This document shows, one piece after another, positions 5,920 to 9,837 of a stretch of 9,837 bases of DNA. This stretch comes from an uncultured Actinotalea sp. (GTDB taxonomy: Bacteria > Actinomycetota > Actinomycetes > Actinomycetales > Cellulomonadaceae). Numbering within the stretch: position 1 is the stretch's first letter; each line of letters opens with the position of its first letter. Made by a program: the position numbers and the translations under genes. Below the pieces are notes generated by a model. It was not told the DNA's origin. It did not search any database and worked only from the letters and a program-made list of their open reading frames with translations. The stretch is from assembly GCF_946885855.1 (NCBI RefSeq), contig NZ_CAMPHH010000119.1, positions 1 to 9,837 on the forward strand. Direction: 5' to 3'.

Positions 5920-7605
5920 TCAGTGCCGCCGGTGCACCTTCATCCTCGGCGGCCGCCCGTCGGGGTCCGCCACCGTCCGGTACGCCGGAGCGGCGAGCAG
6001 CCGCCGCCACCGCGGCACGCCGTCGGGGTCGTGCGGGCGCAGGCGGCCGGGCGGGCGCGGGCCCTCGCGGCCGGACTCGTGCCACGCCTGCAGCGCCTCG
6101 GCGCTGCGGCGGATCGTGGCGACCGCCGTGACCGGGTCGAGCAGCGCGTCGTCGTCGGCGGCCGTGAGGTCGAGGTGCTCACGCAGTAGCGTCAGCCGGA
6201 GGTCCCGGGCGAAGACGCGCGCGCCGTCGCCCAGGCCGCCGGGGTCGCGCGGCTCGCGCTCGTCGCGCGCCTCGTCGACGATCGCCGCGGTGAGCTCGGA
6301 GTCGTGCGTCCACGACCGGCGGTTGAAGTTGTCGGAGCCGACGGTCGCCCAGACGTCGTCGACGACGCACACCTTGGAGTGCACGTACACCGGCAGGTTC
6401 GCGTGGTTCTCGACGTCGAGGACGAGCACCCGCTCGCCCCCTGCCCGCTGCACCCGCTCCAGCGCGACGGCGTGGCCGTGGCGGGACGCGGCCACCGCGA
6501 GCCGCCCGTCCTGGTCCGGGTACCGCGGCACGACGGCGACGAGGTGCAGGTCGTGCTCACGGCGCAGCGCCTCGGCGAAGACCTCGGCGACCTCGGCCGA
6601 CCAGAGGTACTGGTCCTCGAGATAGACCAGCCGGCGGGCGCGGCGCATCGCCTTGGCGTAGCCGCGGGCGGCGCTGCGCTCACCGTCGGGCGCGAAGGGG
6701 TAGCCCGGCCACCGGTTGGGATAGGTGCGCAGCAGCTGGACGGTCGCGGACCCGGCCACGGGCGGGTCCCGCCGCTGCGGCGGGAGCCGGTCCGCGCTGC
6801 GGTCCAGGCGTCGGGCCAGGTCCGGGATCGCGTGCCACGGCAGCCGGGACAGCGCGGCGCGGTCCGCCCACCGCTCGCGGAACACGTCCTCGACGTCACG
6901 CACCCCCGGGCCGCGGATCTCGACCTGGACGTCGTGCCAGGCCGGGGTCTCGCCGTACCAGTGGGAGAAGCCCTGCGGCTGGTCGTCGCCGTGGTGGTCC
7001 GCGTCGTCGCGGCGGCTGTGGGCGAGGTCCAGGCCGCCCACGAACGCGACGTCGTCGTCGGGGCGGTCACGGTGCCGCACGACGACGAACTTCTGGTGGT
7101 GGCTGCCGAACGGCCGGACGCGCTGGTCCAGGAGCACCTCGCCGCCGTGCTCGTTGACGCCCTCGGCGAGCGTCCGGTTCTGCTCGTGCGAGAACTCCAG
7201 GCGGTCCATGTGCGAGCGCCAGATCAGCCCCTTGACGACGACACCCCGCTGGGCCGCCTCGCAGAACAGCTGGGCGACGGTCAGCCCGTCGTCCCGAAGC
7301 TTCTGCCCCGGGTCGCCCCGCCAGTCCGTGAAGAGCACGAGGTCACCGCGCCCGGTCTCCTCGACGACCTCCGCGAGCCGCTCGAAGTACGGCCGGCCGT
7401 GCACCAGCGGGCGGACCGCGTTGCCGTGCGTCCACGCCCGCAGGCGGGTGGCGGGGTTGCCGCGCTGGGAGTCGGTGAGGAGCCAGTCGTGGTGCTCGTC
7501 GTCCCGCTGGTCGGCGTGCTCGGCCGGGGGCTGGAACGCCGACGGCGACACGAGCCGCACCCCGTCGCGACGCAGCGGGAGGTGGTTGAACCGGGGGCGG
7601 AGCAC
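5920..7605 (-). CDS. Phospholipase D-superfamily protein (downstream paralogue)
   Basis: PLD-superfamily phosphodiesterase or transphosphatidylase, 561 residues, with two catalytic halves. The first HKD-type motif is GSHHQKFVVVR (H170, K172), followed by VAFVGGLDL. The second is VHSKVCVVD (H409, K411, D416) with GSDNFN (423-428), which is canonical. YLEDQYLW (328-335) matches the conserved ED/NQ segment of PLD enzymes. In the first motif the HxKxxxxD Asp position is Arg177. No signal peptide or membrane helix is visible, unlike typical cardiolipin synthases, so it is probably cytosolic or peripheral. The substrate (phospholipid or other phosphodiester) is unknown. The start is a GTG without a strong ribosome site; GTGs at codons 16 and 19 are alternatives, and homology to the upstream paralogue is clear from about residue 39. 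It lies 84 bases after that paralogue's stop and 83 bases before the MEDS-STAS start. Confidence 0.9.
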   Translation of the reverse strand: MLRPRFNHLPLRRDGVRLVSPSAFQPPAEHADQRDDEHHDWLLTDSQRGNPATRLRAWTHGNAVRPLVHGRPYFERLAEVVEETGRGDLVLFTDWRGDPGQKLRDDGLTVAQLFCEAAQRGVVVKGLIWRSHMDRLEFSHEQNRTLAEGVNEHGGEVLLDQRVRPFGSHHQKFVVVRHRDRPDDDVAFVGGLDLAHSRRDDADHHGDDQPQGFSHWYGETPAWHDVQVEIRGPGVRDVEDVFRERWADRAALSRLPWHAIPDLARRLDRSADRLPPQRRDPPVAGSATVQLLRTYPNRWPGYPFAPDGERSAARGYAKAMRRARRLVYLEDQYLWSAEVAEVFAEALRREHDLHLVAVVPRYPDQDGRLAVAASRHGHAVALERVQRAGGERVLVLDVENHANLPVYVHSKVCVVDDVWATVGSDNFNRRSWTHDSELTAAIVDEARDEREPRDPGGLGDGARVFARDLRLTLLREHLDLTAADDDALLDPVTAVATIRRSAEALQAWHESGREGPRPPGRLRPHDPDGVPRWRRLLAAPAYRTVADPDGRPPRMKVHRRH

Positions 7606-7612
7606 GGACTTA

Positions 7613-7625
7613 CGGTGTCACACCG
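7613..7625. repeat. Small perfect inverted repeat before the second PLD gene
   Basis: CGGTGT and ACACCG flank a single C, a perfect 6-base dyad just upstream of the GTG start at 7605. With a one-base centre it is more like a protein-binding operator than an RNA hairpin, and it has no U run. It may be a regulatory site between the two PLD genes, but it is short enough to arise by chance. Confidence 0.25.
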
Positions 7626-7689
7626 GTGGGGCGGAGACCATGGGCGCCGGGGTGCGGTGCCGGCGGTCGGCCACCGTGCCGCGGCGGGC

Positions 7690-9420
7690 TCAGTGGTGCC
7701 CGCGCAGCTTCATGCGCGGGGGGCGCCCGTCCGGGTCGACGAACGCGCGGTAGGCCGGGGACGAGAGGACGCGCTGCCACGTCGTCGGGGTCCGCGCCAG
7801 CGCGTGCGTGCGCAGCCGACCGGGCGGGCGCTCGCCCGGGCACCCGGCGGCGTACCAGGCGTCCAGCGTCGCGATTCGGGCCCGCAGGGTGGCGACGGCC
7901 CGGGCCGGGTCCAGGAGGGCGTCGTCGTCGGCGGCCGCGAGGTCGAGGTGCTCGCGCCACAGCGCGAGCCGCAGGTCGCGGGCGAAGACACGCGCGCCGT
8001 CGCCGAGCCCGCCCGGGTCGCGCGGCTCGCGCGGGTCGCGGGCCTCGTCGACGACGGCGGCCGTGAGCTCGGAGTCGTGCGTCCAGGAACGGCGGTTGAA
8101 GTTGTCCGACCCGACCGTGGCCCAGACGTCGTCGACGACGCAGACCTTGGAGTGCACGTAGACCGGGCGGCCCGCGGCGTTCTCGACGTCGAGGATGAGG
8201 ACGCGGTCCCCGCCCGCCTCGTGCACCATGTCCAGCGCCTGCGTGTGCCCGTGCAGGGTGATCGGCAGGCGGCGCTCGGCGTCCTGGTCCGGGAAGCGCG
8301 GGACGACGGCGACGAGGTGCAGGTCGGGCTCGCGCCGCAGCGCGTCGGCGAAGACCGCGGCGACCGACTCCGACCACAGGTACTGGTCCTCGATGTAGAC
8401 CAGGCGCCTGGCCCGGCGCAGCGCCTTGGCGTACCCGCGCGCGACCGTCCGCTCGCCGTGCGGCGCGTACGGGTAGCCGCCCCAGCGGTTGGGATAGGTG
8501 CGCAGCAGCTGCACGGTGCAGGTGCCGACGGCATCCGGGGCCGGCAGGGGCTCCGGCAGCGGGTCCGGACGGCGCTCGGGCAGGTCCAGCAGGTGCGGCA
8601 CGAGGTGCCAGGGACGCCGCGACAGCGCCGACGGGTCGTCCCAGCGCTCCCGGAAGACCTCCTCGATGCAGCGCACCGCCGGGCCGCGGACCTCGACCTG
8701 GACGTCGTGCCAGGCGGGGCGGCCGCCGTACCAGGTGTTGAACGGCATCCGCTGCTGGTCGCCGCGGTGGTCGGCGTCGTCGCGGCGGGAGTGCGCGACG
8801 TCGAGCCCGCCGACGAACGCGACGTCCAGCTGCGGGCGCCCCGGGTGGCGCAGGACGACGAACTTCTGGTGGTGGCTGCCGAACGGGCGCACCCGCTGGT
8901 CCAGCAGCACCTCGCCGCCGTGCTCGTTGACGACCTGCGCGAAGCGGCGGTTCTGCTTGACCGAGAACTTCAGCCGGTCCAGCTGGGAGCGCCACAGCAG
9001 GCCGCGGACCAGGACGCCGCGGTGAGCGGCCTGGGCCAGCAGCTGGGAGATCGTCGTGCCGTCGTCGCGGACGAGCTCGTCCGGGTCGACGCGCCAGCCG
9101 ACGAACAGCAGGAGGTCCCCCGCGCGCATCCGCTCGACCGCCGCCGCCAGGGCCGCGAAGTACGGCCGGCCGTGGACCAGGGGACGGACCGCGTTGCCCT
9201 CGGTCCAGGTCCGGACGGCCGAGTGCGGGTTGCCGCGCTGCGAGGCCGAGAGCAGCCAGGGGTGCCCCTCCTCGAGCGGGACCGCGTCGGGCACCGTGAA
9301 GCGCTCGGGCTCCAGGAGGGGGATGCCGGTGCGCCGGGTCGAGCGGCGGGAGGGTGCGGGGGGACCGCCCGGCTCGTCGCCGTGCGGCTGCGGGCGTGTC
9401 CTGACCGTCGGGGTCACCAC
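7690..9420 (-). CDS. Phospholipase D-superfamily protein (upstream paralogue)
   Basis: Tandem paralogue of the PLD protein downstream; 576 residues, colinear with it from about residue 53 to the end, and both end with the pattern DPDGRPPRMK. The motifs are GSHHQKFVVLR (H184, K186, with Arg191 at the HKD Asp position), VAFVGGLDV, YIEDQYLW (342-349), VHSKVCVVD (H423, K425, D430) and GSDNFN (437-442). Residues 1-35 are Pro/Arg-rich and probably disordered. No membrane helix or signal peptide is visible. Two adjacent GTG codons (9420 and 9417) can start it. GGAGG at 9422-9426 lies one base from the first and four from the second, so the second may be the true start. It is first in a same-strand series of four genes. 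The biochemical substrate is unknown. Confidence 0.9.
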   Translation of the reverse strand: MVTPTVRTRPQPHGDEPGGPPAPSRRSTRRTGIPLLEPERFTVPDAVPLEEGHPWLLSASQRGNPHSAVRTWTEGNAVRPLVHGRPYFAALAAAVERMRAGDLLLFVGWRVDPDELVRDDGTTISQLLAQAAHRGVLVRGLLWRSQLDRLKFSVKQNRRFAQVVNEHGGEVLLDQRVRPFGSHHQKFVVLRHPGRPQLDVAFVGGLDVAHSRRDDADHRGDQQRMPFNTWYGGRPAWHDVQVEVRGPAVRCIEEVFRERWDDPSALSRRPWHLVPHLLDLPERRPDPLPEPLPAPDAVGTCTVQLLRTYPNRWGGYPYAPHGERTVARGYAKALRRARRLVYIEDQYLWSESVAAVFADALRREPDLHLVAVVPRFPDQDAERRLPITLHGHTQALDMVHEAGGDRVLILDVENAAGRPVYVHSKVCVVDDVWATVGSDNFNRRSWTHDSELTAAVVDEARDPREPRDPGGLGDGARVFARDLRLALWREHLDLAAADDDALLDPARAVATLRARIATLDAWYAAGCPGERPPGRLRTHALARTPTTWQRVLSSPAYRAFVDPDGRPPRMKLRGHH

Positions 9421-9421
9421 G

Positions 9422-9426
9422 CCTCC
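9422..9426 (-). promoter_or_regulatory. GGAGG ribosome binding site of the upstream PLD gene
   Basis: On the minus strand GGAGG is followed by C and then GTGGTG. The spacing is one base to the first GTG and four to the second. It is the strongest Shine-Dalgarno in the minus-strand gene series; the three downstream genes have weak or no such site, which fits coupled or leaderless-like initiation there. Confidence 0.55.
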
Positions 9427-9577
9427 ACGGTCGCACAGGTCGGGCCGGCGTGCCGGGTCGTTCAGGTGCGTCCTCAGCCGGGACCCCTGGAGGCGGGCCG
9501 CGCCCGTCCGGTCCCTGGGACGTCGCTATTTCGGCCGCTGCCGGCCGGGAGGGGTGAGGGGCGCCGGTGCCGTGCCG

Positions 9578-9583
9578 TAGAGT
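9578..9583 (+). promoter_or_regulatory. Candidate -10 box (TAGAGT) of a divergent plus-strand promoter
   Basis: TAGAGT matches TATAAT at four of six positions, including the second A and the last T. GTGAGG, a weak -35 with three of six matches, lies 18 bases upstream at 9554-9559. Transcription would start near 9590 and run away from the PLD genes into the hairpin-rich leader. Confidence 0.45.
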
Positions 9584-9625
9584 CATCCCAGGTCTGAGCC
9601 GGTCCCCGCGTCCACCTCGACCACC

Positions 9626-9642
9626 GCGGGAGCCGCTCCCGC
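9626..9642 (+). repeat. Perfect 8-base inverted repeat in the plus-strand leader
   Basis: GCGGGAGC, a single C, then GCTCCCGC form a perfect 17-base dyad. As RNA it would make a 7-pair stem with a CCG loop, about 35-50 bases after the predicted transcription start. It lacks a U run, so it is a leader hairpin or a protein operator rather than an intrinsic terminator. Confidence 0.5.
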
Positions 9643-9671
9643 TCCGCACCGCCCGAGCACCGACCCGCCTC

Positions 9672-9754
9672 GGCCCTTCGGGCCCCGGCCCCGGCCGCCC
9701 CGCCCCCGGCCGGGGCTCTCCGGCCCGCCCGGGGCCGGGGCTTCCGGGCCGTCC
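9672..9754 (+). repeat. Cluster of GC hairpins and GGCCGGGGC direct repeats
   Basis: A GGCCC-TTC-GGGCC hairpin (9672-9684) is followed by GGCCGGGGC at 9708-9716 and 9733-9741, 25 bases apart with similar flanks; a shorter GGCCGGGG recurs at 9771-9778. CGGCCCG (9721-9727) and CGGGCCG (9745-9751) are complementary, as are an earlier CCCCGGCC (9683-9690) and GGCCGGGG. Several alternative stems are therefore possible in one transcript, which could be regulatory or simply biased composition. Confidence 0.4.
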
Positions 9755-9762
9755 AGGAGACC

Positions 9763-9793
9763 GGGGGGGTGGCCGGGGTACGGGGGGGGGGGG
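9763..9793 (+). repeat. G-rich tract with G7, G4 and G12 runs, possible G-quadruplex
   Basis: G7 (9763-9769), GG, G4 (9775-9778) and a 12-G homopolymer (9782-9793) occur within 31 bases on the plus strand. The G12 run alone is long enough to contribute several tiers, so the pattern satisfies the usual G3-plus quadruplex rule. It is also a hotspot for slippage and for sequencing length error. Confidence 0.6.
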
Positions 9794-9837
9794 CCGTGGC
9801 TGCGCACTTCCCGGAGTGCCCCTGGCCTGACCATGAG

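Larger units (their letters stand above)
9421..9837. other. Intergenic region with structured leader, no secure gene
   Basis: These 417 bases hold no convincing coding sequence; the frames present are Pro/Gly/Arg-rich shadows of G+C-rich DNA. Positions 9421-9550 must contain the promoter of the minus-strand PLD series, but no clear -10 or -35 pair is seen. From about 9578 a plus-strand promoter-like box is followed by inverted repeats, GGCCGGGG repeats and G tracts, as in the long leader of a gene past the window. One plus frame is open from 9598 to the end, with possible GTG starts at 9769 and 9796 (the latter reading MAAHFPECPWPDHE), and an ATG occurs at 9833. None has a good ribosome site, so no gene is called. 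Confidence 0.6.

Noticed and set aside
6304..9597. Very long plus-strand open frame (1097 codons) antisense to both PLD genes
   Set aside because: It is a shadow frame caused by strong GC3 bias. The minus-strand frames carry complete PLD motifs and normal codon use, while this frame has Val/Arg/Asp-rich low-complexity sequence and no recognisable domain.
9583..9834. Small frames on both strands in the terminal intergenic region
   Set aside because: They consist of Pro, Gly and Arg repeats from GC-rich DNA, lack ribosome sites, and overlap the promoter and hairpins.

Overview
The window is extremely G+C-rich. Codon third positions are almost all G or C, GTG starts are common, and genes are packed closely with start-stop overlaps. 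Together with the protein families present, this points to an actinomycete (Actinomycetota), plausibly a Micrococcales or Cellulomonas-like lineage. The genus is an inference and cannot be proved from this sequence.

Layout: (1) Positions 52-2174, plus strand: the end of a carbohydrate ABC importer operon, a MalF-like and a MalG-like permease joined by an ATGA overlap. The solute-binding protein is probably upstream of the window and no ATPase gene is present. (2) Positions 2368-4227, plus strand: a GAF-EAL-MEDS protein with a complete set of EAL catalytic residues, so a likely cyclic-di-GMP phosphodiesterase. (3) Positions 4249-5836, minus strand: an RsbW-like anti-sigma-type ATPase and, overlapping it by 29 bases, a MEDS-STAS protein resembling an anti-sigma-factor antagonist. 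(4) Positions 5920-9420, minus strand: two tandem paralogous phospholipase D-superfamily proteins. (5) Positions 9421-9837: no secure gene; a promoter-like site, strong inverted repeats and a G-rich tract ending in a 12-G homopolymer, probably the leader of a plus-strand gene beyond the window.

The most interesting part is the middle. Two convergent transcription units each carry a MEDS sensory domain, one fused to a c-di-GMP-degrading EAL domain and the other to a STAS domain beside an RsbW-type kinase. This suggests one stimulus class read out into both c-di-GMP and partner-switching signalling. The STAS domain has His-His where the phosphorylatable Ser is expected, so classical RsbW phosphorylation control is unlikely. 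The two PLD genes lie upstream of the MEDS-STAS and RsbW genes on the same strand with gaps of about 84 bp, so all four could be one transcript linking phospholipid or envelope chemistry to the switch. That link is inference.

No rRNA, tRNA, CRISPR array, insertion sequence or integrase was seen.
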